A DNA stretch of 64,000 bases, from assembly GCF_000004195.4 (NCBI RefSeq), contig NC_030677.2, positions 173,774,019 to 173,838,018 on the forward strand. The letters run 5' to 3'. This document shows positions 1 through 12,228 of the stretch, piece by piece. The notes below the pieces were generated by a model. The model did not search any database, was not told where the DNA came from, and saw nothing but the letters and a program-made list of their open reading frames with translations. Numbering within the stretch: position 1 is the stretch's first letter; every line of letters begins with the position of its first letter. The DNA is from Xenopus tropicalis. Lineage: Eukaryota; Chordata; Amphibia; Anura; Pipidae. The translations under genes and the position numbers were made by a program.

Positions 1-1019
1 TGTAGGTAGGGTGTTCTTGTGATGATGTGCTGTGTTTTATTTTTGCCCCTAACATACCTTCAACCTTGGTCAGACAATAATACATTTTTCCACATGGTTG
101 TGGGAGACTGGGTATTAGTGATGAGCAATTTTTTTCGGCAGGCATGCCGAAAAAGGATTTATCTTAGTTTTTTTTTTTAAACAAAACCTGCCATTTTGCA
201 GGGTTGTGTAGACTTTTTATATCCAGTGTATATCAATAATGCAATACCTATTTTCTTAATGTTATCATTAAATGGAACGGACTCCTTAAATTTCATAGGG
301 TGAATTGGTTGCATCTAGTTTTCACTATGGTAGAGTCAGGCTTGGCTTTATTCCATGTAGTACTGCCTGTGTAACACTATATGAAATCTATAGACTCTTT
401 CCTTTAAAGAAGTTCAGCTTTGATCAGAATACATTAAAGAGATACTCTCCTCACATCTAATATATCCCCCTCATCTTTATATAATTTTGCTTTGTTTCTT
501 TAAATAATGATGTTATGATATTACTTTCTGCAGCAACAATTGTTTTGTTCCCCTTACTTGACTGTAGTCTACTTGTTGCAACAACAGCTCTTCCCATATG
601 TTGGGATCCCAATGCCCTTGCTCACTGCCAATTGCTTATCATTCAGTAGAACTGAAAACACACTGTCTATTACACATTGTAGCACATCAGGGCATGTTTC
701 TCAGGAATAACAGCAGTGAGCAAATTTCCCTCACTAGCAACCACTTCACATTTAGCAGAAAAAAGAAATTGAAAAGTCATAGCAATTGATTACCAAGTAG
801 AATTTACTGGTCATCTGTTTGAAAGCAGACATCTTTGGTTAGTTACTATAAGTTACAAGACCAATGCAAACATTGCAACTTTCAGTTACAAAAATCTAAA
901 ATGCAGGAGCTTGCAAACTTATTGATAAGGGGTTCAACAACTCCATCATTAGGCTGAATCTCATCACAAAAAAAATGTATCACTAATTCTAATATACAAA
1001 GAGAGGGAAAAAAACACTT
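1..1019. other. Intergenic, nothing assigned
   Basis: A+T-rich sequence. Apart from a small repeat relic at 117-165, I see no gene, RNA or transposon. Confidence 0.5.
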
Positions 1020-1135
1020 TGGGGCAGATTTCTAAAAGGTGTAGCCCTGATGGATTCCCAGGAATTCAAATTTCATGTAATTAATTAACACTTTCCTAAA
1101 GCTCTTGTTCCTGCAGTCATAAATCTGCCCCAATA
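1020..1135. mobile_element. Short MITE (GGGGCAGATTT termini)
   Basis: TGGGGCAGATTTCTAAAAG and its inverse CATAAATCTGCCCCA bound 116 bp of non-coding DNA. A possible single end of the same family is at 4744 (GGGGCAGATTGATCAAA). Confidence 0.7.
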
Positions 1136-1174
1136 TTTTCCAATAGTATAGCAAATTTAGATCACAAAAAAATA

Positions 1175-1502
1175 CAGGTATAGGATCCGTTATCCGGAAA
1201 CCCGTTATCCAAAAAGCTCCAAATTACAGAAAGCCTGTCTCCCATAGACTCTATTTTAATCAAATAATTCAGATTTTTAAAATTGATTCCCTTTTTCTCT
1301 GTAATAATAAAACAGTACCATGTATTTGATTCCAACTAAGATATAATTAATCCTTATTGAATGCAAAACAATCCTATTGGGTTTAATTTATATTTTAATG
1401 ATTTTTTAATAGACTTAAGGTATGGAGATCTAAACTACAGAAAGACCCCTTATCCGGCAAACCCTTGGTCCCGAGCATTCTGGATAATGGGTCCTATACC
1501 TG
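1175..1502. mobile_element. Mariner-type MITE (CAGGTATAGGAYCCGTTATCC), complete
   Basis: TA flanks CAGGTATAGGATCCGTTATC at the left and GATAATGGGTCCTATACCTG at the right. The interior carries the shared stretches CCCATAGACTCTATTTTAAT and AATCCTATTGGGTTTAA. It is an abundant non-coding Xenopus repeat. Further copies are at 11150-11205, 15397-15600, 35985-36516, 37323-37650, 37980-38277, 45090-45180 and 60950-61035. Confidence 0.88.
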
Positions 1503-2870
1503 TACTGGAATTCTACCTGAAACAGAAGCCAGACTACCTCTCAAGCCTAAGCATCAACCACTTTTCATGCCATGGGTTGCAAGAGAGCACTAACTTCATA
1601 TTCCAAAGGCTAAAAGCAGGATCAAGCAATTATTTTTACTTTGCACTCCACAGAAAATATTTACAGTTGTCAGCTGAGAAAAATATGATTTTGCCAAGAG
1701 TAGAGCTGTGCTCATAGGGAAGCAGCTGGACAGCTGAACCAGTCAGTGGCATATCCTGAGTCCCTGCCAGGCATTGTGTAGACTGAATGGAAGTCTGAAA
1801 TGGTATTATCTGGGAAATTACAGCATTACGCTATTACATGTGAAAAGTAATACAAGCTGCTTTCTTTCTGTTCATTGTTGACTAAGCATTTACGAGTCCA
1901 AGAATAAAATGTCAAATGTTATATACAGCTTCATCAAATGCTTTAGATTTTGCAATGGAAAATAGACTCCAGGGGCATTTGTGGAAATATTTTTCTTGCT
2001 GTACAACAAAAGCAGTTAGAAGGTAAAAAGAATACTAGAATGATCAACAAAATCCCATCAACGTACGCTGCTGAAAAAGTGAAACGTGTAAGACTTTTGG
2101 CAGGTTGGGGATCCCATTGTCCTGGTTAATCTGACTATAGGCAGGTTTATTGCATCAAAGTAATGGCCACATTAATCCATGACCTCCCCTTGGTGATAAA
2201 GTAGAAGTATAGTACATTGCAGCAGAGCAGTAGGTGCCAAAAGTTGTAATATATTTTTAAAAATGCAATTTGATTTCTCCAGAGGCAATAAAAGATGCTT
2301 TCAATGACTGCAGTGCTTGTAAGCTATGCAGACAGGGAGTCTGGTTTAAAAGTCTACAGCATAGACAAATAGCCCCGATACACAGGGCCACAAACTCACA
2401 GCCCAAAAATACACCCAGAAATTTCATTGCATTGTGTCTCTTTTTTGCCCCGTATCCTGCATGTACATGGGCAATTGTACCAGAATATCTGGTGTATGGC
2501 GTGCAGCACAGGAAGAGCACTGACTGGAATAGATCAGCACAGCTCCAGCTATCACCTTTGTAGCTTTAAAAAAAGGCCTGCGGGTACCTCAGTATATGCA
2601 GGCTTTTATAATTTGCTTGAGACCCAAGGAAATTACTACGCAGATTCATGTTATAACAGGGTGTTTTTTGCAAAGGGGGTATAAGCAGAATGTCCTAGAT
2701 CAGGCGCTTAGAATTGCCAAGGCTAGAATGAGGTTTCCTAATTCCTTTTGCACAGACCTTTACCCCTGTGTCCACTGCCACATAAATCTGTTAGTGACAA
2801 ATGGAACACTGTGGCATTGGACACCTCACTGGGTAATGTAGTTAGAGTGGCCCCTGTGTGTCTATAAGGC

Positions 2871-3465
2871 TAAGGGGCATATTTATCATAGTGTATAAGC
2901 CAACATTATCAGTGATGTTCATAGCAACCAATTAGATCTTAGCTTTTGTTTTCTAACTTGTAGGTGACCATTCAAATCTAATTGCTGATTGGGTGCTATG
3001 GGCCACATCACTGATGTTTTGGGGGTTTTTTTTCAGAAAAAAAGGTGCTAGGGGATGTTCTTTTTCCATAAAAACGGCCAGGGCACCCGAGGCCACCCCT
3101 TTAGATTAGAGGAACAGAGCTTCCATTTGAAGCAGCGTAGGTGGTTTTTCACAGTGAGGGCAGTGAGGTTGGGGAATGCCCTTCCTAGTGATGTGGTAAT
3201 GGCAGATTCTGTTAATGGTTTTAAGAGGGGCCTGGATGAGTTCTTGAACAATCAGAATATCCAAGGCTATTGTGATACTAAAATCTACAGTAAGTATTGA
3301 TGTTGGTATATATAGTTATGTATGTGAGTGTATAGATAGGTAAGTATAGGTTTGTGGGTGCTGGGTTTACTTGGAAGGGTTGAACTTGATGGTCTTTTTC
3401 AACACATCTTAACTATGTAACTATGATGTTGGCTTACACACTATAATAAAGATATCCCATGAATA
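2871..3465. mobile_element. MITE (GGGGCATATTTATCATAGTG) interrupted by a LINE tail
   Basis: The left end AAGGGGCATATTTATCATAG with TGTATAAGCCAACAT is complementary to GATGTTGGCTTACACACTAT at the right. The LINE 3' end 3019-3423 is inserted between copies of TGATGTT (3012-3018 and 3424-3430). Confidence 0.78.
3019..3423 (+). mobile_element. LINE 3' end (reverse transcriptase C-terminus and tail)
   Basis: The frame 3055-3300 ends a non-LTR reverse transcriptase: RRWFFTVRAVRLGNALPSDV, then VMADSVNGFKRGLDEFL. The tail contains GTATGTGAGTGTATAGATAG and GGGTTGAACTTGATGG and ends in ACTATGTAACTATG. The target duplication TGATGTT is visible. The same LINE end, inverted, encloses the 34-bp minisatellite at 8253-9495. 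Confidence 0.82.
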
Positions 3466-3719
3466 CATTTGCATATGATGGTGTGACAGGGCTCCCCATT
3501 GAGGTTCCACCGACTTGCAGGTAGAATTTTAACAAATCAATCTGACATTCACGTGGAGGACTATCTTTGTGTACCTTACACAAAAATACCTGGCCACCTC
3601 AATATCCAGCCGCAAGTTTGTGGCTAGGAGTTTCAAAAAAAAAATAAATTGTTCTAAAATTCATTGTAGAACCCCCATGTGCTACACACTCAGTGTTTGC
3701 ACCCCATAATGATTTGTTT

Positions 3720-4730
3720 GTTCCATCTCCTTTAGTCCTTCTAATAAAATATTGCGCACATTAAACGGCTGATGAAATCCTTCTGCATTTACTTTGAAGA
3801 GGTGCAGGTGAGACACAAAGAACATTAATCATAACAGTTTTGCTGTGTGGAAATGCAAATATGAATAGAGACGGCTTTCTCGCCGCCGCTGCCGCACAAA
3901 TGATGAGGAAAAAATCTTTTTGCCTTTTTAGATGCCGGTTCCTTTGAGGAATATTATTGAAAGATTTAAGGGCCATACCAAATCTGAAGCAAATTACTGA
4001 GCAGATGTTAATGAGATATGTGTATCCGAATATCTCATTAGTCCAATGCAGTATTCCGGGTGGAAAACAAAACTGACACAAATTGAGGTAATTAGATGCA
4101 TACTAAATACAAATGTAATATTAAAGACGGAAGTTAGAGACAGCATGGGAAATGTACAAGATCAACCCTTCTCCTAGAATAAGAAACAAATGAAGCTTAT
4201 TAAAGTCTGACTGCCAAACAAGCCTTTGCTATTCATTCTCGGTGCTTAAGATTCTGCTCAAATGATTTTGCAATGCCCTCTGGCAGCAAAAGGTTAAGCA
4301 TTTTCCTCTTTTCTACTGTTGAAATGTTTAAAACATATTAAATACCCCAAACAAATTGTGTAATTAGTCTCTTGTGCTGACAGAACACTTCTGCTGATGG
4401 CCTTAGCTTGGGAACTATATAACTATATAAAGTATATAGGCATCTGGAAACACCAGGGCATAAAAAAGAAGCATAAAAAAGCCTGTCCTGCATGAATGCC
4501 TTTACTGAAACCTTAGAGGCGCAGGACAATTGCCTGCTCTCCCTGTTCTTTTTAACAATGGATGACCTTAGCGATGCATATTTAATTCACTTTGTGCGTG
4601 ACAGGCAATTTCTTTCTTATTGTTGCCTGCAGAAATACATTGGGAAGGTTATATGTGAGCAAAAGGCATTAGATGTCATAGATCATTCACAATATCTTCC
4701 CAAAATTGTGGTAGCCAATGGCATCAGCAA
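3720..4730. other. Repeat-free candidate conserved noncoding stretch
   Basis: No transposon is recognised. It is dense in motifs such as ATGCAAAT near 3852, TAATGAGATAT, TAATTAG and GATGCATATTTAATTC. The frames here are short and unlike proteins. Candidacy rests on composition and context only. Confidence 0.3.
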
Positions 4731-5219
4731 TTGAAAACATTAAGGGGCAGATTGATCAAATATTGAACTGGGGAACCCTGAAGGCTTCCCTTGGTTGCTA
4801 AATTTGTTAAAACCAATCCTCAAAGTTAGGAAGGTTTTTAACAAAATGGCACATTTATCTGAGTAGATACCTGCTTTGATTTTGTTCTGCTCGGAAGAAA
4901 TCATTCAGGTGTAGAAAAGCAAATGTTAAAATAGTAAATGTCCAAGCAGTCCCTAAAACTTTAATATGTCAAAATCAATTGTGTATAATGCCAGACCAAA
5001 ATAGGCCATATATGACTGAAAACTCAGCATTCTGCATCCCCACAGAATCAGAAACGTGATGACTATTTATTTTACAACTCTGGACCACTAGAGCATTGCT
5101 AGTAATACGGAGCCCTACGCGTCTACTTATCCTGCCATTTGAAAAGTTGTGCTCACCACTACATTTTACACCAAAATACTTTTGTATGGTCATCCAATGA
5201 GGGCATGACTATAAAATTC

Positions 5220-5740
5220 ATAAAAATACAAGAAGCATTTGCCCATTATCAATATATAATACACAAGAACCATGAATATCCTGTAAATTATATCCATATA
5301 AATGGTGCTTGGTGATACATAACAAAATTTGGTGCATAGTTATGTACTTTGTCACATGACTCACTAAAACTTGTGTATTATAATAATGTGCCCCTGTTGT
5401 AAAATATGAGGATTTTAGAAGTCACCTTGGAGATCCATGATCCGGTTAAGCGCACCGGCACGTTCACCTTGCGTTTTTATATGTTCATGGAACTTCTTGG
5501 TGACTTAAAAAAGCCTAATATTTTACAATAGGGGTTGCATTATTAACTATATAATGTAATGACAAAAGAGTCATTTATATTCTGTAAATTATATCCTTGG
5601 AAACAGTGCTTGGTGATGTCATTAGTCACATGATTCAAACTAGTGTATTATAAACAAAGTATCTGTATATGTGTATATGGTTATGGAACTCCTCTGTGAC
5701 TTTTAATATCTTTTAATGTATCTTTATATCTTTATATGTA
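5220..5740. repeat. Two adjacent copies of an interspersed repeat (ATCCTGTAAATTATATCC)
   Basis: Both copies share CTGTAAATTATATCC, GGTGCTTGGTGAT, GTCACATGA and GTGTATTATAA. The first also has GAAGTCACCTTGGAGATCC and a central G+C patch GCGCACCGGCACG. Relatives are at 26615-26860 and 49290-49530. Class unknown to me. Confidence 0.7.
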
Positions 5741-7440
5741 TGTATATTGATAGTGGTGGTCACTAATGCCTGAACATTGGGATTTAAGCTATATAAAAAC
5801 TGAACCTGTTGCAAAGAGCATGTACAGAATTTTAACTAGAGGAGAGGAACATCATGTTGATATATTTATCACATTAATCACAGAATTTTATATTTTTACA
5901 GAAGAAAAACAAAGTTACATTGTGTTCTGGGAATGATTAATTCGAAAATTGTTTGAGATGGAAGTGGCTTTTTCCTGGTGTGTATTTAATCCTGCAGATT
6001 AAAAACTGGAGTCGGTAAAGTGGAACTGTTAGAAAAGAGCAATATCTTCAAAATCAGAGCCTTTCCTCAAGAGAAAATGATAATCTCAGGTGCAAGGATT
6101 TCCCATTGTGCCTCTATGGGAAATATCCTTCTGTCAGTTTGATGCCTATACTGTGGCATGATCAAAAAGCATGATGTACAGGGTTATAGTGTTACAGCAA
6201 AGAATGGGCTTCAGATAGGGCCCATAATGAATAGCACAATGGTCTCTTATGAAGATGTAATATTAGCCTTATAGCATACCAGAACTCATGGTTTTTGAGT
6301 GAAAGGAATGAGATCAGTGACCAGAAACACAAGATTATAGCTGGCTGTATAGCTATGAGCATTGTATGTATTGTATCTTATCTAAAGATATGTATTGTAT
6401 CTTATCTAAAGAGCCAACAGTTTCTTGTATATTGAGAAATTAAGTAAATCATAAAGAAATGCTATAATCATATACTTTTGTTTGTGTTTTTACCTAATCT
6501 GAAAAAAACCCATTATTTTTGAGGACAGTGTCACTTTAATCTTTTGCCCCATGACCTCCTATTGGTAATTACCAGGAGACTTGGTAAGAGAAGGGTAGAA
6601 GCAGAAAGCTAATTGGAACAAGAAAAGTTACATTAAAGTTCTCTCTCTATAGGAAAACTACAAATTAAAAGAAGCATATAATAGGGACTGCCAAGCATTC
6701 GATTATATTGTTTACAGTGGTATGTCACTTTGGAAAATGTTGCTTTAGAGGCTAGATACAGAAATTTGATTTTCTCCTTCTTTCTCTGGAAAAGACACAA
6801 TTGCTGGAGTGAGCTATAGATATGAGAGACAAGCCTCCCGAGCTTTTGCCTAGTAATTAACTTCAGAGTGAACAATCAGGTTCTAACAACAAGAGTTTAA
6901 AGTAACAATTAACTTGAGGGCAAACAGTTCATATATAATAATGAGATCCTGTTCTCCTTAGCATGTTGTTGGCAATTAAACTTTGGAGCAAACACAGTAG
7001 AGTTGGTACAGGGGGAGGGGGAGGAGAGTGCATCCCAGCAGAACATGAAACTTGAAGATTAGTTTATTGTAAATCTTAAAGGGATTCTGGTATTTTTGGT
7101 ATACTTTTTATTTCTAAATTATACATAGCAAATAATTGAATCTCCAATAATAGAGAGCCCCCTTTTCAGTCCAACCCTGCCCCAATTCCTACAAATTGGG
7201 TATTCAGACTTAACAGTTTATCTGCTGGAATAAAGAATTTCCTGTTTGTGTTGAAATGCAATTAATTATCTTAGATTGTAAATAATTAAATGAAAGAAAA
7301 TAACATAGTTCTTCCAGAGAAACAAAAAGCCAGCTTTGTGTTGTACAGAGCACAGAGGTAACTATTTCCAAACTTTTAGTGTTAACTGTCAGTGTTATAT
7401 TATATGTCAGAGGTGTAGAAAGACAATTCAGCTTTATTCC
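5741..7440. other. Intergenic, nothing assigned
   Basis: No gene. A 25-bp tandem pair (TATGTATTGTATCTTATCTA) is at about 6364-6412, and a start of the GGATTCTG repeat family near 7080. The rest is plain A+T-rich DNA. Confidence 0.5.
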
Positions 7441-7504
7441 TCACACACAAACACACACAAACACACACACATAAACACACACACATAAACACACACACAA
7501 ACAC

Positions 7505-7535
<31 letters not shown>

Positions 7536-7582
7536 AACACACACACAAACACACACACACACAAACACACACACACAAACAC

Positions 7583-7615
<33 letters not shown>

Positions 7616-7672
7616 AACACACAAACACACACACACACAAACACAAACACACACACAAACACACACACACAA

Positions 7673-7705
<33 letters not shown>

Positions 7706-7766
7706 CACACAAAAACACACACACACACAAACACACACACAAAAACACACACACAAACACACACAG
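7441..7766 (+). repeat. Compound AC/AAAC microsatellite
   Basis: About 325 bp of ACAC tracts are broken at irregular intervals by an extra A (CACAAACAC). The long cysteine/valine frames on the minus strand are translations of this repeat and not genes. Confidence 0.98.
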
Positions 7767-8084
7767 GTTGGCTTCCCACTTTCCACCCACTCTTTAAAGG
7801 CAGTAACATTCTGCCATTACCTTTAAAGAGACACAATACCCCTTGTTTAACCCGAGAGTCATGAATAGGGCTTGTGCTGAACATACTTTTTCCCGGTTGC
7901 TTTAATAAAAAAAAAGCATGGTTTTCATAATTTCTTTAACTAAAAAGGAAAATTGAAACTTCGCCATATCAGGTTCTTGTAGATAATTAGATTACCAATC
8001 ACTACATGCGTAATGGACTCCTGCTAACAAAACAGGGAAGGGAGAGGGTAAGCAATATGGATATCTTTAATCTTCCTGTCCTAT

Positions 8085-8252
8085 TCTTGGAAAATTCTCA
8101 ATTGGTTTTCATTTTTTAAAAGTTTTTGAGTTAGTCGCTTTATACTTCTGCCTCTTTCTAGCTTTGAAGAAGGGGTCACTGACCCTGGCAGCCAAAAACT
8201 ATTTCTCTGTGAGGCTACCATGGTCTAGTTATTGTTACTTTTAATTTACATA
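8085..8252. mobile_element. Fragment of the GGTCACTGACCC transposon family
   Basis: It contains CAATTGGTTTTCATTTTTTA and GGGGTCACTGACCCTGGCAG followed by CAAAAACTATTTCTCTGTGA, matching 17757-19968. It directly abuts the minus-strand LINE tail. Confidence 0.7.
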
Positions 8253-9495
8253 GTTACATAGTTAAGGTGAGTTGATAAAAGACCAGAGTCCATCAAGTCC
8301 AACCCATCCAAGTAAACCTAGCACACACAAACCTATACTGACCTATCTATACACTCACATACAGACCCATACTGACCTATCTATACACTCACATACAGAC
8401 CCATACTGACCTATCTATACACTCACATACAGACCCACACTGACCTATCTATATACTCACATACAGACCCATACTGACCTATCTATACACTCACATACAG
8501 ACCCATACTGACCTATCTATCCACTCACATACAGATCCATACTGACCTATCTATCCACTCACATACAAACCCATACTGACCTATCTATCCACTCACATAC
8601 AGACCCATACTGACCTATCTATCCACTCACATACAGACCCACACTGACCTATCTATATACTCACATACAGACCCCTACTGACCTATCTATATACTCACAT
8701 ACAGACCCACACTGACCTATCTATACACTCACATACAGACCCACACTGACCTATCTATATACTCACATACAGACCCCTACTGACCTATCTATATACTCAC
8801 ATACAGACCCACACTGACCTATCTATCCACTCACATACAGACCCATACTGACCTATCTATCCACTCACATACAGACCCATACTGACCTATCCACTCACAT
8901 ACAGACCCATACTGACCTATCTATATACTCACATACAGACCCCTACTGACCTATCTATATACTCACATACAGACCCACACTGACCTATCTATACACTCAC
9001 ATACAGACCCATACTGACCTATCTATACACTCACATACAGACCCACACTGACCTATCTATCCACTCACATACAGACCCATACTGACCTATCTATCCACTC
9101 ACATACAGACCCATACTGACCTATCTATCCACTCACATACAGACCCATACTGACCTATCTATACACTCACATACAGACCCATACTGACCTATCTATACAC
9201 TCACATACAGACCCATACTGACATATCTATACACTCACATACAGACCCATACTGACCTATCTATACACTCACATACAGACCCATACTGACCTATCTATAC
9301 ACTCACATACATAAACTATATATACCAACAACAATACTAACTGTAGATTTTAGTATCACAATAGGCTTGGATACTACGCTTGTTCAAGAACTCATCCAGG
9401 CCCCCTCCTAAAGGCATTAACAGAATCTGCCATTACAATAACATCACTAGGAAGAGCATTCCCCAACCTCGCTGCCCTCACTGTGAAAACCAAGG
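8253..9495 (-). mobile_element. LINE 3' end, inverted, with expanded minisatellite
   Basis: On the plus strand it runs from the tail TTACATAGTTACATAGTTAA and CCATCAAGTCCAACCCATCC, through the 34-bp array, to CATCCAGGCCCCCTCC and ATTCCCCAACCTCGCTGCCC. This is the inverse of 3019-3423. The array 8320-9312 replaces what is a single pass of GTGAGTGTATAGATAGG in the other copy. Confidence 0.85.
8320..9312 (-). repeat. 34-bp minisatellite, about 29 units
   Basis: The unit is ACCTATCTATACACTCACAT followed by ACAGACCCATACTG. Variants ATACACTC, CCACTC and ATATACTC combine with CCCATACTG, CCCACACTG and CCCCTACTG. Some variant pairs recur together, suggesting multi-unit duplications. One unit near 8881 lacks 4 bp. 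Confidence 0.97.
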
Positions 9496-9879
9496 ACAAT
9501 TAACTTTACAAACCATAAGAAGATGAGGGGGTAGAGGTACAAGTACTTGGAGCAGGAGTAGGCAACAGAAGAGGTAGGTACCTAACGCCCCCCCACTGCT
9601 GAGCACTAGGCACTAGTTCTGGCCCTGGCCACAACTGCATTAGATGCAACTCCTCCTTGTGCAATTAACTTGGAATTGTGGGAAAAACACCTGACAAATT
9701 ATATCTGAAATTGTACTTTGCACATTGCACAATTATAGCTAGTAGTTCATCATGCTACTATTCTTTAAATATAGCAATGCAGCTTTAGGTCCAACAAAAT
9801 ACTTTGCCTTTAAAAGATAAATGTAAAAATGTTGTATGAAATAGCGAGCATCTACCATGAGCCAGCCACTGGCAATATG

Positions 9880-10330
9880 GATTTCCCTGAACAAAACCCC
9901 TTCTCCCAGTAATAACTTAGTGTAAAAACAAAAAACCTTTGCATTGTTGAAATGTATAATTTAAAGATTCATCTAAAATTGAAGCATTTGTATGCGGCTA
10001 ATGAGCATAACACAGTATGATTACCCTTTAATTAACTGCATGAAAATGCAGCAAGAGATGTTGGGGATAAGGTAGGATTGTAATTGGCCACTGGTGAGCA
10101 TTTCCCTTTTATAGTAGCTGCCTAATGTGTTTATATATGTTTCTCCCAGTTTGTAGGAAAACAAGATTAGCATATTTTAGCATTCAGCTTTTTAGCACAT
10201 ACCTCCAGCAGGCGACGCTTATGGGTAATTTCATTGTCCCGCAAGAGTCCTTTGAGAATATTTTGCAAGCTATTTGCTTTTACTTGCCTTTTATTGCTTG
10301 GTGTTTACTATAGATGCATGTGTAATATTA
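9880..10330. other. Repeat-free candidate conserved noncoding stretch
   Basis: It contains GGCTAATGAGCATAAC, CCTTTAATTAACTGCATG and GGCGACGCTTATGGGTAATT, with no recognisable repeat or coding motif. Confidence 0.3.
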
Positions 10331-10564
10331 ACATGATCTTGCTGTGCCATGTTGGTAAGTGAGCCCTATAGTGGCACTAGGGCATTGTCACCCAGTCAGG
10401 ACTAACCCATGCAATAGGCGTGTCCATGTGAGTCAGAAGCAGACTATCATGGTTCCCTCATGTACGACTGTTTAAAGAAAAATAAAAAGACTACAACTTG
10501 TAAACATTTTTGTATCCAGGGAAGAGTCTTGTGGGGATGTTTGCCCACTCTTCTTTGCACATCA

Positions 10565-10815
10565 CTAGTGATGGGCGAAATGTTTCGCCAGGCATGGATT
10601 TGTGGCAAATTTCCACGTTTCGCCATCGGCGGATTGTTTCGCGAAACGGATGAAAAAATTTGCAGCAGAAAAAGCCGACAAAATAATAGCTGCGCAACAA
10701 AATAATAGCTGCGGGTGACAAAAGAATAGCCGCGGGCAACAAAAGAATAGTCGCGGGCGACATTTTTTTTGCCGCACGACATTTTCACCGTTTTGTGAAT
10801 TTTTCGCTATTTCAC
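10565..10815. mobile_element. Repeat with GTGATGGGCGAAATGTTTCGCC and a 21-bp tandem
   Basis: It opens CACTAGTGATGGGCGAAATG, has a TTTCGCGAAACGG palindrome, and holds about four tandem 21-bp units (AACAAAATAATAGCTGCGGG and variants) at 10680-10765. A small relic with GTGATGAGCAA and GGCAGGCATGCC lies at 117-165. Confidence 0.65.
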
Positions 10816-11127
10816 GGATCTTTTGAAAGATAGGGAGAGCTATACTATAATGAACTAAAATATAAATATTTGTATTGCCTTTGCTTTCTATTTTATAGAT
10901 TTCACTTGGTGTTTAACATTTTTTGCACAGAGCAAGCAGTTTTTTTTTATATATAGGTACCTGGCAGAACTTGCTTGGCTTGAACTTTAAATTATTCTTT
11001 TGTAAGGGGTTTTGTATCTTTTCTTTATGAAAAATTATATGTTGCAAAACCTTCAAGCTGTTTGAAAAGATGGGTCTGTTATATTTTCAAGATGCTTTGT
11101 TCAAATATTAGTATTACCAACACAATG

Positions 11128-11205
11128 CAAATTATAGAAAGACCCCTTTTCTGGAAAACCTCAGGTCCCAAGCATTCCGGCTAACGGGTCCCATACCTGT
11201 ATAAA
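11128..11205. mobile_element. Mariner-type MITE 3' end (CAGGTATAGG family)
   Basis: Only the right end is present. It contains GACCCCTTTTCTGG and ends GGCTAACGGGTCCCATACCTG, written here in two parts as GGCTAACGGGTCCC and ATACCTG, followed by TA. Confidence 0.75.
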
Positions 11206-11850
11206 GATTTAGACAACAAGCTCCAAAATATCAGTCCATATGGTTGTGTTTCTCTTTAGTCGTGCTACAATATTTTTTTTAATATGGCAAATAAATATAA
11301 TAGGTAAGTCCTGTGTGCCCTATGTGATTCATTATGTATTTTATTGTAAATAAATTGTTCTAACTGTTCTTCGTGCAGTCACATTACAATGAATTTATTT
11401 AATGCCAAGGCTAAATCAATCCACAATTCTCATTTACTCATTTAAAGATACCAAATATTAAAACTGGATTAATAATCAAGGCTCTAAACCAAAATCAATA
11501 AATTGTTAAATCAACCTGCTAACTGTTTTGGCATTTGTATGGCTGGGTATGTAAACTACAAAAGTAAGGATGCCTGTGAAACACGTTTCGCTAAAAGCCC
11601 ATGCTGGAAGCAGACACACATTACTATAACTTTGCACCCACTCCCTTAACTTACACTCTTACATATATTTAAGGATACAGTATAAGTAAATAAATATTTA
11701 CATACATAGGCAAATGATCAGTTCTAACTTGGAGGCTGTGGGGACAAGGACTGGGTAGTGTCCTCAGTCCAATGGCAAAACCACATTACTGGTTCCATTG
11801 CTAAACTGTCCTGCCAATTACATATCACTTTATTAGTCACACTGTCCAAA

Positions 11851-12228
11851 AGGTCCCCATACACGGTAAGATCCGCTCGCTTGGTGAGATCGCCAAGCGA
11901 GCGGATCTTCCCCCAATATCCCCACCTACGGGTGGGCGATATCGGGGAGCTTGAAGTTAAAAAATAAATAATCCAACCGTTTGGCCCTGGGGCCAAACGA
12001 CCGGATTATGTAGGCGGCAATGGGGCAGTCGGTTCGGGGGCCACATTAACCAGCCGATGCGGCCCCCGATCCAACTGAATCTTTTAACCTGGCCGATCGA
12101 TATCTGGCCAATTTCAGGCCAGATATCGGTCGGCCAGCCCGCTCGTTTCTGCCCCTACACGGGCCGATAAGTTGCCGAGTCGGTCCAATGGACCAATATC
12201 GGCAGCTTCTATCGGCCCATGTAATTTA
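11851..12228. mobile_element. MITE with several internal hairpins (CCCATACACGG)
   Basis: It opens AGGTCCCCATACACGG and closes CTATCGGCCCATGTAA. Internal hairpins pair AGATCCGCTCGCTTGG with CCAAGCGAGCGGATCT and CGATATCTGGCC with GGCCAGATATCG. It is G+C-rich against its surroundings. I recognise the type from Xenopus; the target duplication is unclear. Confidence 0.7.

Noticed and set aside
2257..2841. Overlapping frames on both strands
   Set aside because: Short, shadowing one another, with no motif and no splice context.
7400..7884. Three minus-strand frames of 118-147 codons rich in Val and Cys
   Set aside because: They are translations of the AC microsatellite in different frames.
8320..9312. 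CRISPR-like or satellite array
   Set aside because: The 34-bp units abut without spacers and sit within a LINE tail.
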